The notes under the pieces: model-generated
The model's database searches: none
Seen by the model: the letters and a program-made list of their open reading frames with translations, nothing else
Told to the model about the DNA's origin: nothing
Source: Hirsutella rhossiliensis
Lineage: Eukaryota > Ascomycota > Sordariomycetes > Hypocreales > Ophiocordycipitaceae
Direction: 5' to 3'
Length of the DNA: 64,000 nucleotides
Assembly (NCBI RefSeq): GCF_020360975.1
Contig: NW_025408672.1
Location: 620,001-684,000, forward strand
Shown: positions 10,870 through 23,269 of the stretch, piece by piece
Numbering within the stretch: the stretch's first letter is position 1
Layout of the letters: each line of letters starts with the position of its first letter
Made by a program: the position numbers and the translations under genes

Positions 10870-13421
10870 TTAAAGGCCCGCTCTTATATTACCTATATCT
10901 TAGGCCTATATTAAAAGGGATTTTCTTACCTCCGCTATTAATAAATAGTTAATTATCGTATAATAAATAGTATCCCTTTTTTATTTATAGGTATATATTA
11001 ATGAGACTATACTAAGGACCTATTAGTTAAAAAGGAAGTTATTAAGCTTAATCTTTCCTATATATATCTAGGTAATTACTATACTAATATACTTAGGGAG
11101 GCCCTTATAATAGTCTAGCGTTATCGCCTTATTAAACTATAGTAGGAAGTTAGCGGGGTAAAAGGTAGTTTAGTATTATTAGGTTACGTTCTCTTTAGCG
11201 TTTTATTAAGCGGCCTATTCCTTATTTAGCCTTTTAAGCGACTTAGCTTTATTTAAGAGGTCGTTTAATCCTATCTAGCTTTAGACCCCTCTTATCTCCT
11301 CTATAAGGGGGGGCCTACTAGGTAGTAGCGCCGCTAAGGGCCTACCTTCTCTTTAATATCGCCTCCTTTTAAGTATACCTATAACCGCGTTAAACGCGCG
11401 TTAAATTTAGCTTAGGAGCTCTAAGTCCTTTAACCTTTAAAGGGTATTTATTATTCTTTAGTTTAAGTAAAGGTCGATTAAAGGCACCTATACCTTTACT
11501 TTAACTTAATAGACTAAGGTTATATAGTATATGCCTATTACTACCTAAAGGTAAGCTAACTAGTCCTATACTAAGTCCCGCGTAATCTTATATAGTTTTC
11601 CCCTTATAAGCGTTATCTTATAGAATATAACTATAGTATAGGAGATTAAGGACCGGATTACCTTACTATAGACTTCCTTAGCGTATAGTAGGGTATAGCC
11701 CTATATAAACGCCGCGAGCTTAGTTAAGGCTATAGTCTAGCGCTTTATCTTTACTTAGAGCTACTTTAAGTATACTTTTTATTATAATTTCCGGTATACC
11801 TATACCCTTAGTAGGCGGGCCTCCTAAACTAGTATTATTACGTTAGCCTTAAGGTAGACTAGAGTTATTATTACTTATCTCCTTTATATAAAGTATATTA
11901 ACTTACTCTTTAATAGTTTAAAAGTAATTATAAACTTAGTCGCTTACTTTATATATACCTTTTAAGCCTCCTTTAAGCGTACTACTATAGTAGCCTTATT
12001 AGGTTTAATACTAACTATATTTATATTATTAGTAAAGCTAATAGTATAAATACTATATATTATATTAAGCCTTTTATATAAGAGGGTTATATAGTATAGA
12101 AATAGGATTAAGGATAAAAGGGAGCCTTAAGAGACTCTTATTAGTACTTATATTAGCTTTAAGGATCTCTTATTAAAGTAAAAGGTTAATCTTCTATTAC
12201 TTATAAAGCTCTATATTAAGCTTAAAAGCTATTTAGGGTATCCCTTAAGTTCTAGTTCCTTTATAAGCTTATTATAGTTAACTATATTAAATACACCCTC
12301 AATATCTAGCTATAAGAACGATATAATACCCTTTTAGGCCTAGGTCGTATATACTAGTTTTATTACTAGTAAGATCGCTACCTCTATAAAACGCTCCTTC
12401 CTATTCCTTATTTATTTATTTAGTAGGATACTATTTACCTCTACTACTCCTACGATCTTCTAAGCTAATATCTACTTAAGTACTTTCCCTACTATAGGTA
12501 GGAGGGAAATAGGTCTCTATCCCCTTACTATATAGTAAGCTTCCGGCCTCTTACTTAGCTATTAAAGTACTACTACGTTCGCGCTATAAAACCGCCCTAG
12601 GAAATATAAGAGTTAGGTATAGGCGTTAAAGATCGTAGCTAGTCGCTAAACTAAGGCTAGTCTATACTTCTTAATAAACCTTAAAAGGACGCTATCTAAG
12701 CCCGCCGCTTTTTAGCTTACTATCTTACTTAGCGCTATTATAATATTAGCTAGCTAAATCTATTAGTTAACTATAAGGGTCGCCTTAGCTATAAGCTAGG
12801 GTAGCCCTTAGGTTATATTAGCCTTTAATAGGAAGAACTTAGTAGTTAATATCTAAGCCTTCCTTTTAAAGGTTTCTATTAGTTAGTCCTTACCCTCTTT
12901 TAATAATAGTAGGATATAAGTTAGTTCTAGTAGTAGCTTACTATAAAGTCTAGCTTACCTTTCTATATTTTAAAGCTTAGCGTTATTAGCGCTAAATTCC
13001 TTTAAGAACTTATACTAGTAAGCCCTCCTCGCCTCGCGGACGGTTTACTTTTAAGCCGCCGTCGCCTTATATAGGTATTCTTAGTTTACCTTACTCCTTT
13101 CCTACTTATACTTCCTCCTTACCCTCTTAGCCTCCCTTATCGCCCTTCTTACCTTTAAAGTAAACTATATATTACCCTTAGGTAATACTTACCCTTTAGC
13201 GCGGAACTATAGCTATCGTAATCTACGCTAAGGTAGCGAAGATATAGTCTAGGTCTTAGTCGATATCCTTTAGCGTTTAAAGCGTTAGCTAGTATAGTCC
13301 TAGCTAGGACGTAGTCTTAGCTTTAACTAGCTTAGCTTCCGCTTCTTTCTACCTTAAGGCCGGTTTAAGCGCCTATACCTAGGTATCGATCTATAATATA
13401 ATAGTTTAAGGGATATAGTCT
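10870..13421 (-). pseudogene. LINE-2 ORF2, C-terminal part (RT and tail)
   Basis: This stretch is parallel to LINE-1 3200-5757. The RT catalytic block, at about 12050-12020 on the - strand, reads SFTNNINIV, so both aspartates of FADD have become asparagine by G-to-A changes. The C-terminal finger region (HIIIDC-like) is near 10985-10960. The frame is cut at 13417-13421 (agtct) by Copia E1 and resumes at 19688, inside the endonuclease. Confidence 0.82.
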
Positions 13422-13898
13422 TATCGCGAAGCGTGGCCTAATTTCGTAGTTCTTAGAGATATCCCTTAGTACGAGGGACCTAGGAAGCTAAAAAACAGGT
13501 TTTAAGGAAGGAGCTAAAAGGAAGTATAGAGAGGAGGGTAGGGGTAAGAGGGGAAGTAGAAGTGGCGATAGCTTCCTATAGAGGTAGCGAGAGATAAGAC
13601 GGATATACCGGTAACGGCTAGAAAGGAGGGGAAAAACTAGTAAAAAGCTTAGTAGTTAAAAGGATATTAGTAGCTTCTTTAAGTAGGATCTTCTTTATTA
13701 ATTAAGATGCTAGATAGGTATAAAGAGGGGCGTTAGATAAAGGAAAGAAGGATAATTAAGGCAATATAATAATTACTCCCCTACTATAATTACTGCCCCT
13801 ATAAGAATTAAATCTCTCTACCCTGCCTATCCGACCCCTTACTTTTAATTTTACCTTTATATATTTTTTATATACTTTTCGTATCTCTCTTCGCGAGA
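13422..13898 (+). repeat. Copia E1 5' LTR
   Basis: The 477-bp LTR begins tatcgcgaag and ends cttcgcgaga, so its ends form an inverted repeat of about 10 bases. The terminal GA is not the usual CA. It is nearly identical to 19206-19682; the differences are mostly transitions. Confidence 0.93.
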
Positions 13899-13914
13899 GT
13901 TATAAGCCCGGGAG
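13899..13914 (+). other. Copia E1 primer-binding site, half initiator tRNA-Met type
   Basis: The sequence gttataagcccggga directly follows the 5' LTR. With one RIP-type change (G to A) it would be GTTATGAGCCCGG, which is complementary to the anticodon arm of initiator tRNA-Met. Copia of Drosophila and Ty5 of yeast are known to prime with a half-tRNA of this kind. The same motif sits at the equivalent place in E2, E3 and Copia D. Confidence 0.6.
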
Positions 13915-14039
13915 GAATAGAATTCCTATACCTTCCGGCTACTATAAAAGGCACCTTTCTTATATCCCTTATAGCTTCCTTTTACCCCTCTTACTAAAAA
14001 AGCCGATTTTTACTTAACTTTTCTACCCTTCCCTATAAT

Positions 14040-15000
14040 AATAACGAAAACCGACTCCTCTACTATCCCTATAGTCTATAGGACGATTCTTATAGAGCCC
14101 TAAGATTAGGATAAATAGGTAAAGGAGCTACGGGCTCGTATAAATAGAACTATCTATAATTTAGTCTTCTTTAATAAGTAGGACCCTCTCGAGCCCCCTC
14201 TTTATCCTAGGGTAACGGAATTTATAAAGGGAGTATCCCTCTTCTCCGAGCTAACCTCTATATAGTAAAGAGCTTTTTCTGCGGCCTTAGGCGACTACGA
14301 GAGTCACCGAAAGGAATACCTTTATAAGACGAAGCTACTAACTACTGCTCGTACGGTAATAACGGAATCCGTTAATACCGTAAAGCTAATCTCTCTTCGA
14401 GAGGAAGAGACTCCTAGGAAGTAGCTTTTAAAGCTCGAGACCTCGATAGCTCCCTTAAGGGGCTATATAACTAACCGTATTAAGAAGACCTATACGGTAT
14501 ATCTAGGAGCCTTTTCTACTAAGAACCTACTAGCTTCTTTGTAGCTAGCTAAGTAGGAAGAAATCCTTAAGGAAGCTAACTAATACTTCCTTATAGAAGC
14601 TCTTTCTAGCTAGTAGCTATAGGATATATCTCTACTAATAAAGCCTATTAGTAACGGTTACTTAACTATCTTTTAAGAAGCTAGCTAGGAACTAGATAAA
14701 GAGGCTACTAAAGTATAATAGTAAGTAGTCTTATTCCTTCGTAGCTAGCACTCGACCTAGACGGCTCGACCTACTGCCCCTATAGCTGCTATAGCCCCTA
14801 TTACTGTGGTTCCCGCTGCTGCTACTACGGCTGTTGCCCCTCCGGCTCTACCTCCCTTAAGAGCCTTAATACTGTCTTTAACGGCTGCCCCGGTCCCGGC
14901 CCTAGCTTCGTATCTTACTCCGAGCCCGGCCCCGGTCCCGTTAGTTAAACCGGCCCGACTAGTTCCCTAATAGACCTTTTAGTCCGTTAGTCGAAAAATT
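14040..15000 (+). pseudogene. Copia E1 Gag-like region
   Basis: The + strand frame from about 14040 reads a helical protein with few breaks, including LREEETPRKQLLKLE (about 14393-14440) and ILKEANQYFLIEAL (near 14560-14605). It then becomes strongly Ala/Pro-rich, with repeated AP, AAA and PAPVP stretches between about 14760 and 14960. The start ATG is not seen; a position such as ataata near 14037 may be its mutated form. No zinc knuckle is obvious. It is assigned to Gag from its place between the LTR and protease. The product would form the particle shell. Confidence 0.6.
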
Positions 15001-16700
15001 AAGGAACTAGTCGAAATCGAACCTCTTTATTAAAATTAGTAATAAGGGGTAAAAAGGGGAGGTTTTTAAGCAGACCTTCTAGATCGGGACAAGGATTCCT
15101 TAAAGAAATAGAAGACTAGACGACGAAATAGGTACCTAGTATATAAATCCCTAGGTTATCGATTATTATAATACTAGTAGGTCTTCGAGGAAAACCGACC
15201 TAAAGGATTTAACCCTTTAAAGAGGCTATAAGAAACGATATAATAGTCTCTTAAAGAGGACCCCTCGTTATAGAAGAAGATAGACGAGATTCGGGTTACT
15301 AAGAAATAGCAACTAATAACGCTACTGCCCTTATTCGAGTTATAAATTCGAGGAAAAATCGTTAGTATAGTAAATCCGGCATTCGTCTTCCCTACGGATT
15401 AGTAAGACTACCTATTAAAGCCCTCCGATTATCCCCTACGAAAATCAGCTATCCTTAACTCTAGTGCTTCCCTCGATATCTATAATATACTCTTACGATT
15501 CCGGTCCTTTAAGAAGGTATAAAGGGAATACCTTATTGCCGGGGAATTAACCGTATAGATAGAAGGGTATAGAAGGGTGAATTTTACAATAAAATTACCT
15601 AATAGGTCTATACGAATTCTTCGACGAAAAAGGGTAGCTTTTTACCCTCGATTTTTAACGAGCTTAATTTCCTTCCGCCTTCTTTAAGAGGAAGGAATCT
15701 TCTAGGATATAACGTCTAAGCCTACGAGGCTAGTCTAAAAGAATTAGACTATTAGGCTTATCGAGGAGAAATTCAGTTAATTTATTCTCGAATTCCGACC
15801 TATCCTTAGGAAGGAATCTCTTAAGAAGTTAGCTTTCCCTACTTAAAGGAGGGTAGGTTTAAAGGACCCTCTTCCGGCAGCCTAAGGAGACGGTCTTCTT
15901 TAGCACGCACGACTTAGTTACCTAGGCCCCCTAGCTTTATATAAGCTAGGATAATAATAGGGCGTACGAATAAGGGGCCTAAAGACCGTCGAATGCGAAT
16001 ACTACGGCTAAGGAAAGACTAGGAGACGAATTTCTAGACGAACGCCTTTACGGCCGGACCAGCCGTATAAGGAAATTTAGGTCGACTAGACCGACGTCTC
16101 TAGGGATTAGGAAAGCTTCGTTAGGGTAATGTTTTTTATAGACGCCTTTTTAGGGATAGTTTTCCCTTATTTCTTACGGACCTACCTAAGTAAGTATAAC
16201 TAGTCTGCCCTCTAGGACTTCGTTAACTAGATAAAATCCTACTTTAGCTATAAGGTAAAGAAGAAACGGTCTAACGGAGAGCTATTTATAAAGGATATCT
16301 TAAATTAGCTTTAAAAAAGGGGCATTTTACCCCTCCCGTTAGCACCGAATACCTAGGCCTAGAACGGAGGGGTAGAAAGATTAGGGGGTGCTATAATAGA
16401 AAGGGCCTATACGATAAGACTTACTATAAGGCTTCTATACGACCTTTAAAGGGAAGTCGTTAAGACCGCCTATTACCTTTAGAACCGGACCCCTAGAGGG
16501 ACTACCTAAGGAATAGACTAGAAATCCCCCCTTAAGCTCTTTATAAAGAAGAGGGCCTTACTAGCCTACCTTTATGCCTATAGCTATAAGGCATACGCAA
16601 TAACAGAGCCTTTATTAGTTACCTCGTTAGTTATAATTCTACGAATATCTTCCGGATCTAGATTCCTCTTCTACGGAAGGTTATTTCGACTAAGGATATA
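15001..16700 (+). pseudogene. Copia E1 protease and integrase
   Basis: The protease active site D-S-G-A-S appears as NSSAS within ILNSSASLDIYN at about 15448-15485: D to N and G to S, both G-to-A changes. The integrase begins with an HHCC finger (HARLSYLG near 15905, and CEYYG near 15993-16010, where the second C has become Y). The core reads TDVSRDQESF near 16090, then FFIDAFSG, and RSNGELFIKD near 16272 with the second catalytic D changed to N. The catalytic E survives in NGGVERLGG near 16355-16385. The enzyme would be inactive. Confidence 0.85.
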
Positions 16701-16959
16701 ATTTTCGACGAATCTAGCTTCTTCGATAGAAAGAGGGATTAATAGCCCCTCTTACTCTCTTAATATTAGCTAATTTAGAAGATTTAAATCCCCCCTTCCT
16801 AATAGTCTTAAGAAGAGGTCCTAGATAAGGAAACGGAAGAAGAAACCGACGTCGAAGTAGTTAAGGATAACGCTAACTTCGAAGAGGAAGCTACTAGATT
16901 AGATAATCTAGACGAAGAAGGAGACTATAGGAAAGCGGTAGAGCTAGAATACGCCTACC

Positions 16960-18260
16960 TCCCTACGCCTCCTCTTATAGAATAAGAAGAAGATCTAAAA
17001 GTAGCTTTTTTAGTTAGTCTTCCTATCTCGACCCTTAAGGGGGTAGGAAAGGCACCTCTCTTAAAGGATTACCTAGCTGCTTTTTTATCCCTACTTCGAG
17101 AAGCAAAGGAAGGTATAGGGCCCGATATAAAAGAAGACTAACCTTTCCGCTATTTCGATTGTTTTTCCGACTTCTACCTAACGCTAATAGAAGACGGTTC
17201 CTACGGAGCGTTTATAGTAGGCCGGCTCTTTAAGCTATAGCTATTAGCAAGGAAGGTATATAAAAGAGACCTCCCGGACCTACTAGTAAACTAGAAGCAG
17301 CTAGAAAACACCCTTTAAAGACTAGTTTTCTAGGCCTAGAAAGACTACCTAGCCTTATACGTAGAGATAGGGTCTTTCGAAGAGGTCCTTAAGGAAGAGG
17401 AAAATAGGTCCTTAGCTATAAGTAGGTCTTTATCTATAAGACTAATAAATATAGCTTCCTTTAAAAGTATAAAGCCTAGCTAGTTATCTATAGGAATTAA
17501 TAGGAAAAAGGGGATCTACCTACTAGGGCAACTACCCTAGTAAGGATGTTTTTTCGGACCCTTATAGCTATAGTAGTAGAATTCGACCTCGAGCTCGATT
17601 AGATAGATATAGTTAACGCCTTTATTAACTGCCCTCTTAAGGAAGAAGAAGTTATCTATCTACGACTTCCTCTTAGTTTCTAATAGCTAGGAAAGGTTCT
17701 ATGGCTTAGGAAAGCTCTATACGGACTACGAAGATTACCCCTTCTTTAGCAATAGCATTTAATAGGTTCCCTTAAAGCCCTAGGCTTTAAGAAAGTTCCT
17801 TAGGAACCGTATATAATATAGAAGGGTAAAGTCATAGTCTTCTTTTACGTCGACGATATTATCTAGGCCTACCTAAAAGAGGAAGAAGCTACTACTAGGG
17901 AGGCTATACGAGGCCTATAATAAAGGTATAAGATAACTAGGCTAAGGGAGCTAAAGTAGTTCCTAGGGATGCGAATCCTTAGGAATAGGTCCTAACGGAC
18001 TATCTAGCTTACCTAGGACGCCTATATCGATAAGGTCGCTTATAAATTCCTCCTTAATTCTCTCGATAAGAAGCTTCCCTCTATGCCTATATTAGATAAA
18101 GAGCTTTTACCTAATCCGTCCTTTTAAGCTAGGGAGTAAGAAAAACACTAATATTAATAGAAGGTAGGCTCCCTGCTTTTTTTAGCTATTTCTACTAGAC
18201 CGGATATCTCTTTTACGGTCTCTTAGCTAGCTAGGCATAACTAGAATCCTAGCCCTAGGC
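16960..18260 (+). pseudogene. Copia E1 reverse transcriptase
   Basis: The + strand text has the Copia RT start block near 17340-17400 (FEEVLKEE), the DAFINCPL-like block near 17610-17640, GLRRLP near 17725, and the catalytic FYVDDII at about 17843-17863 with both aspartates intact. A later block, SISTRPDISF, is at about 18187-18215. Stops are at Q and W codons. It continues into the RNase H region in the same element. Confidence 0.85.
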
Positions 18261-18454
18261 ATTAAGAAGTAGTAGATAGACCTATCCTTTATCTTTATTT
18301 AACGAGATTATATAGTCTACGCCTAGGAGAGCAGGGAAGGAAATCAGCTACCGAAATCTTCCTCTATTTAAGCGATTCGTTCTTTACGGATAATTTATTA
18401 GATAGAAAGAGCTTATAGGGGTATATTATATCCCTTTTTAGAAGAACTATTACT

Positions 18455-18835
18455 TAGAAATCTTCGAAGTAGGCTACCGTTACGACTTCTAGTACGGAGG
18501 CAGAGCTAATAGCTTTTTTAGAAGCGTTAAAAGAAGCGATTTTCCTTAGCCGGCTATTAATATCTCTACGACTATAAATTCCGTCCCTATTAGCTATAGA
18601 ATATAATAATACGTAGACTATACAAATTCTTATAGAGGAAAATAGTAAGCTATCGACCCGGCTACGGCATATCGATATCTACTAGTATTAGTTACGCTAA
18701 GAGGTCTAAAGGGGACTTATTTCCGTCCGTTAGGTTCTAACGGCATTAATAAAAGCCGATGGTCTTACGAAGCCCTTACCGAAGTAAAAGCTAGCTGTCT
18801 TTTTATAGTAAATTAGGCTAGAAGACGTTTAAGAG
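18455..18835 (+). pseudogene. Copia E1 RNase H
   Basis: This is the C-terminal Copia domain. Near 18475-18530 it reads a TSSTEAELIAFLEAL-like block, and near 18757-18800 it ends with KADGLTKPLPK.KLAVF, the usual end of Copia pol in which the ADGLTK motif is conserved. An untranslated stretch of about 370 bases up to the 3' LTR holds short near-repeats of the kind ggacttat...ggccccc, and then the purine tract. Confidence 0.85.
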
Positions 18836-19194
18836 AAGCTATCCTTAGAAGCCCGCCTTAAGAGTTTACGAGAGGAGCTAATAGCACGTAGGAGGAAGGA
18901 GACGTCTATAGCTAAAGAGAGGAATTAGGGCTTATCCTAAAGGAGGGCCCCTAGCTTAATTAGGACTTATTCTTCTTAAAGGCCCCCTTTTTAGGGACTT
19001 ATCCTTAAAGAAGCCCCCCTTTCTTATAGGACTTAATTTCCTCCTTAAGGCCCCTTTTCCTAAAGTAGGTCTAAAAGAGCCTAGGGCTAAAACCCGGATT
19101 TCTTAAGTAGGGGATAAGTATAGACTAAGACCTCCTCTATACGCTTACCGGCCTAGGTATTTAGCTTTACCCTTTCTATAAGGGCAGGCTATAG

Positions 19195-19682
19195 CTAAGG
19201 GGGTGTATCGCGAAGCGTAGCCTAATTTTATAGTTCTCGGAGATATCCCTTAGTACGAGGGACCTAGGAAGCTAAAAAACAGGTTTTAAGGAAGGAGCTA
19301 AAAGGAGGTATAGAGAGGAGGGTAGGGGTAAGAGGGGAAGTAGAAGTAGCGATAGCTTCCTATAGAGATAGCGAGAGATAAGACGGATATACGGGTAATA
19401 GCTAGAAAGGAGGGGAAAAACTAGTAAAAAGCTCGGTAGTCGAAAGGATATTAGTAGCTTCTTTAAGTAGGATCTTCTTTATTAATTAAGATGCTAGATA
19501 GGTATAAAGAGGGGCGTTAGATAAAGGAAAGAAGGATAATTAAGGTAATATAATAATTACTCCCCTACTATAATTGCTGCCCCTATAAGAATTAAATCTC
19601 TTTGCCCTGCCTATCTAACCCCTTACTTTTAATTTTACCTTTATATATTTTTTATATACTTCTTATATCTCTCTTTACGAGA
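19195..19682 (+). repeat. Copia E1 polypurine tract and 3' LTR
   Basis: The tract ctaagggggtg (about 19195-19205) abuts the 3' LTR, which starts at 19206 with tatcgcgaag and ends at 19682 with tttacgaga. The LTR is 477 bp, the same length as the 5' LTR. The duplication agtct follows. Confidence 0.9.
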
Positions 19683-19687
19683 AGTCT

Positions 19688-20460
19688 AACTTAGTTAGGT
19701 CTAGGTTAGGCCTAGTATACTATATTCTAGTCTTTAGTATAGCCTATACTAGGTCGATAGTACTATCCCTTTAGCTATAGAAAAATCTTATATACTCCCT
19801 TCTTAAAGTAGCGAGTTTAAGTTATAGTCTTATTACCTCTTATATAAGTTATATTATACTATCTAAGGTTCTATTATATCTATCTTAAAGCGGGTAATAG
19901 ATATTAAAGTCCCTTACTATTACTATAAGGTACTTTCGTTTAATTATACTTAGGTCTTATAATACTTTAGTCCTCGCGGCCTTTAATAGTAAGTAAATCG
20001 CTTATAGTTTAGTATCGTTCCTAAATACTACCTTACTTTAATTTAGTCTAGACTAAGGCGACTACGCCCTTAGCCTAAGCCTCTTATATATATATAGCGC
20101 GTACCTCCCCTCCTTATAAACTAAGCTATAAGGCGCCGCTTTAAGGGGCAGGGCCCCGCCTCTTAGTATAGCTTTTACTTCCTATAGTACTATTAAGTTA
20201 AAGCCGGCCTAGTAGTAAAGCGCTAGCTATACTAGCTTATATCTTTTCTATATATTTTAGAATAGTACTTTTAGTTATATATAGGTAAGGTTAAGGTAAA
20301 AAGGGTTATCTACATAAGGAGGGAAGCGCTTTATTTCTTAGCGCTTCTCTATCTACTATACTTACGAATATCGTTTATACTTAGTTCGGCCTCCCTAGCC
20401 CTACTAACTAGTAGGTATCTTAAGCTTAACCTCTTATCTTAGCGCGGTTTACTTAGGATT
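19688..20460 (-). pseudogene. LINE-2 ORF2, N-terminal endonuclease part
   Basis: This is the continuation of LINE-2 ORF2 upstream of the Copia E1 insertion, parallel to LINE-1 5758-6480. The GDFN-type motif of the AP endonuclease lies near 19895-19915 on the - strand. As in LINE-1, Q and W positions are stops. The 5' end is approximate. Confidence 0.75.
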
Positions 20461-20479
20461 TACTTTTAAACCGCGGTTA

Positions 20480-21800
20480 GATTAAAAACGCCCTAGGTTT
20501 CGATAGTAGGTAGTACTTATTACTTAGCGTATACCTAGGTATTTATAAACTATTAAGGTCTTCGTAGGTAGTTTTCCCTTACTTTTTCCTAGGCTTTATT
20601 CGCTATAAGGTAAGTTTAGGTCTATAATAGGTAGTCCCCTTAGTATAAGATATAGTTATAAGGGATTTCGCCCTTCTTAGCCTTATATTTATCCTTCCCT
20701 CTATTATATATTATACTCTTATATTAGCTATAGAGTTATATCGATATATACTACTTAGTAATATAGCTTCTCCTATAGTAATTATAGTACCTCTATAGTT
20801 AGACTAACTTATTATAGGGTTTATATTAAAAGATTTATACTTTAAGGACTAAGCTTAGGTTATAGAGCTTATTAGCCTCCTTTAAGCTACCGACCTTAAT
20901 AAATATAGTCGTTACCGTCGATATCTTAGATTAAGGGTATAGCGCTTAAGCTTAAAGGACCTTAACTTTATTTACCTCTATAATCTTATAAAGTAATCGC
21001 TCCCTATCTACTATCGCTACCTTTAAAAGGACGTTCTTAGTAACTACTATATACGCGCGGTAGGTAATTATAGCCTCTAGCCTAAATACGGCCTTAACCT
21101 AGCCTTAGTCCCTTTAATAGGCTCTCGCTAAGGTATTAAATATAACCGCGATATCTCTACTTTAAAGGCGCCTTGCCGCTATAGCGTATATAGCTTTTAA
21201 GGCTATATTTACCGCCTTTATTATATCCTTTAATTCGCGGCTTAAGATTTTAGGCGGTGCCTTAGTAGGGACTACGATAATTTTATATTTATAGCGTAGT
21301 AGGACCTACTTTACCGCGGCTTTATATTAAGTTAATCCCTTAGTCTTAGCTATAATCGCGGCCTAAGTTCGCTTTAGGCCCCCTAGGCCTAAAGCGATAC
21401 TTTAGTAAAGTTCTTCCTTAACTACCTCCTTAATTACTTCTTAGATTATCGTCTTAAAGCTCTCGTCTATATAAAGTACCGCCGATAACGCGCTACTAGC
21501 GCGACTCTTTACTTTAAAAAGCTATTCGACTACTACTTATACCTTACTAAACTATATACTTAGGATAAAGCCTATAAGCTTATTATATACTACTTTTTCT
21601 ATAAGGTTACTTAGCGCCTAAGTAGGTATTATATCGCTTCTTTAGGTTTATTAACTCGCTCTATCTAAGTATATAAATTTAAGCGGCGTCTCTTTACGCC
21701 ATACGCTTTAGTTAAGCCTAGTACGTCGAGGGCCGCTACTATGTTTATATACCCTTAGCCTTAGCGTAGTATCGTTACTAAGGGTAATTAATACTACTAA
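20480..21800 (-). pseudogene. LINE-2 ORF1, zinc-knuckle protein
   Basis: This stretch is parallel to LINE-1 6560-7850. It has the same order: a charged helical N-terminal half and then the C-x2-C-x4-H-x4-C-like cluster near 20790-20640, with C and H turned to Y. Ends are approximate and the start codon is not seen. Confidence 0.65.
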
Positions 21801-21885
21801 ATTAATTCCTAGTATTAGTTAGTATTTTAGTTATAATATATACCTACTATAGGTATATATTAGTTTTATAAGAAGTTTTTTTATC

Positions 21886-22389
21886 TTACTTTAAGAGTAT
21901 AAATTAAATAAAAAGATAATAAAGGAAGACTATAACTAATTATATTCTACTTAAAAAAGCTATATAGCGTAGAACTTAATTACCCTATCTATAATAAAGA
22001 ATTCCTTATAATTATTTAAGCTTTTAAGGAATTTCGATACTACCTTTTTAAAAGTAAATATAAAGTTAAGGTCTATATAAATTATAAGAATATCTTATAT
22101 TTCGTAATAATATAATAGTTAAACGGACGATAGATTTAATAGGCTAAATATTTATTAGAATTCGACTATAAAATAATCTATAAAAAAGGAATAGAAAATA
22201 GTCGAGCTAATACCTTTAGTTAACGAAGTAACTATAATATAAGAGTACCTATAGTAAAAGGATAGCTCTTAGAAATTAACGAGAATAAGAACTACTAATA
22301 ATAATAGCTAAATATAATATTTAAAGTATAACCTAATAACTTAATATATTAAAAGATCCTAAAATAAATAAAAGAATATAAAGTACTAA
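21886..22389 (+). pseudogene. Gypsy A RNase H domain (fragment)
   Basis: Gypsy A resumes after LINE-2. FALRVQIKQ-like text at 21890-21925 continues the RNase H started at 8254. It is followed by KLYSVELNYPIYNKEFLII at about 21957-22010, AFKEFRYYLF near 22018-22045, and YLLEFDYKIIYKKG with ENSRANTFS near 22150-22220, the usual end block of the domain. The block is cut by Copia E2, and the last 5 bases (actaa) are duplicated at 27224-27228. Confidence 0.85.
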
Positions 22390-22866
22390 TCTCGTAAAGA
22401 GAGATATAAGAAGTATATATAAAATATATAAAGGTAAAAGTAAAAGTAAGGGGTTAGATAGGTAGGGCAGAGATATTTAATTCTTATAAGGGTAGTAATT
22501 ATAGTAAGGGAGTAATTATTATATTACCTTAATTCTCCTTCTTTCCTCTATCTAACGCCCCTCTTTATACTTATTTAGTATCTTAATTAATAAAGAAGAT
22601 CCTACTTAAAGAAGCTACTAATATCCTTTTAACTACCGAGCTTTTTACTAGTTTATCCCCTCCTTTCTAGCTATTACCGGTATATCCGTCTTATCTCTTA
22701 CTACCTCTATAGGAAGCTATCGCTACTTTTACTTCCCCTCTTTTCCTTACCCTCCTCTCTATACCTCCTTTTAGCTCCTTCTTTAATACCGGTTTTTTAG
22801 CTTCCTAGGTCCCTTATACTAAGGGATATCTCCGAGAACTACGAAATTAGGCTATGCTTCGCGATA
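22390..22866 (-). repeat. Copia E2 left LTR (3' LTR)
   Basis: The 477-bp LTR reads on the + strand tctcgtaaag ... cttcgcgata. The purine tract is on its inner side (22867-22875 reads tacccccttag; on the sense strand, taagggggta). Confidence 0.92.
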
Positions 22867-23269
22867 TACCCCCTTAGCTATAGCCTGCCCTTATAAAAAG
22901 GGTAAAGCTAAATACCTAGGCTAGTAAGCGTATAAAGGAGGTCTTAGTCTATACTTATCCCTTACTTAAGAAATCCGGGTTTTAGTCCTAGGCTCTTTTA
23001 GACCTACTTTAGGAAAAAGGGGCCTTAAAGAGGATATTAAGTCCTATAAGAAAGGGGGGCTTCTCTAAGGATAAATCCCTTAAAAGGGGCCTTTAAGAAG
23101 AATAAGTCCTAATTAAGCTAAGGGCCCTCCTCTAGGATAAGTCCTAATTCCTCTCTTTAGCTATAGACGTCTCCTTCCTCCTACGTACTATTAGCTCCTC
23201 TTATAGACTCTTAAGGCGGGCCTCTAAGGATAGCTTCTTACGGACGTCTTCTAGCCTAACTTACTATAA

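Larger units (their letters stand above)
13422..19682 (+). mobile_element. Copia E1: full-length Ty1/Copia retrotransposon inserted in LINE-2
   Basis: The element is 6261 bp, with two 477-bp LTRs (13422-13898 and 19206-19682), a 5-bp duplication agtct (13417-13421 and 19683-19687), a primer-binding site next to the 5' LTR and a purine tract before the 3' LTR. Between them lie gag, protease, integrase, RT and RNase H, in the Copia order. RIP is clearly weaker than in the host LINE: TG and CA survive at many places, for instance around 14800-14950. E2, E3 and the truncated LTR at 53355 belong to the same family. Confidence 0.92.
8255..21885 (-). mobile_element. LINE-2: full-length LINE relic interrupted by Copia E1
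   Basis: This is the second copy of the LINE-1 family. Its two parts, 8255-13421 and 19688-21885, add up to 7365 bp, against 7368 for LINE-1. The duplication ttactttaagagtat lies at 8240-8254 and 21886-21900. The 3' tail is longer than in LINE-1 (about six TTA units on the + strand). The copy is parallel to LINE-1 across its length, with scattered transitions, and carries a 1-base deletion near 9363 relative to LINE-1 and LINE-3. Copia E1 is inserted inside the endonuclease domain. Confidence 0.88.
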
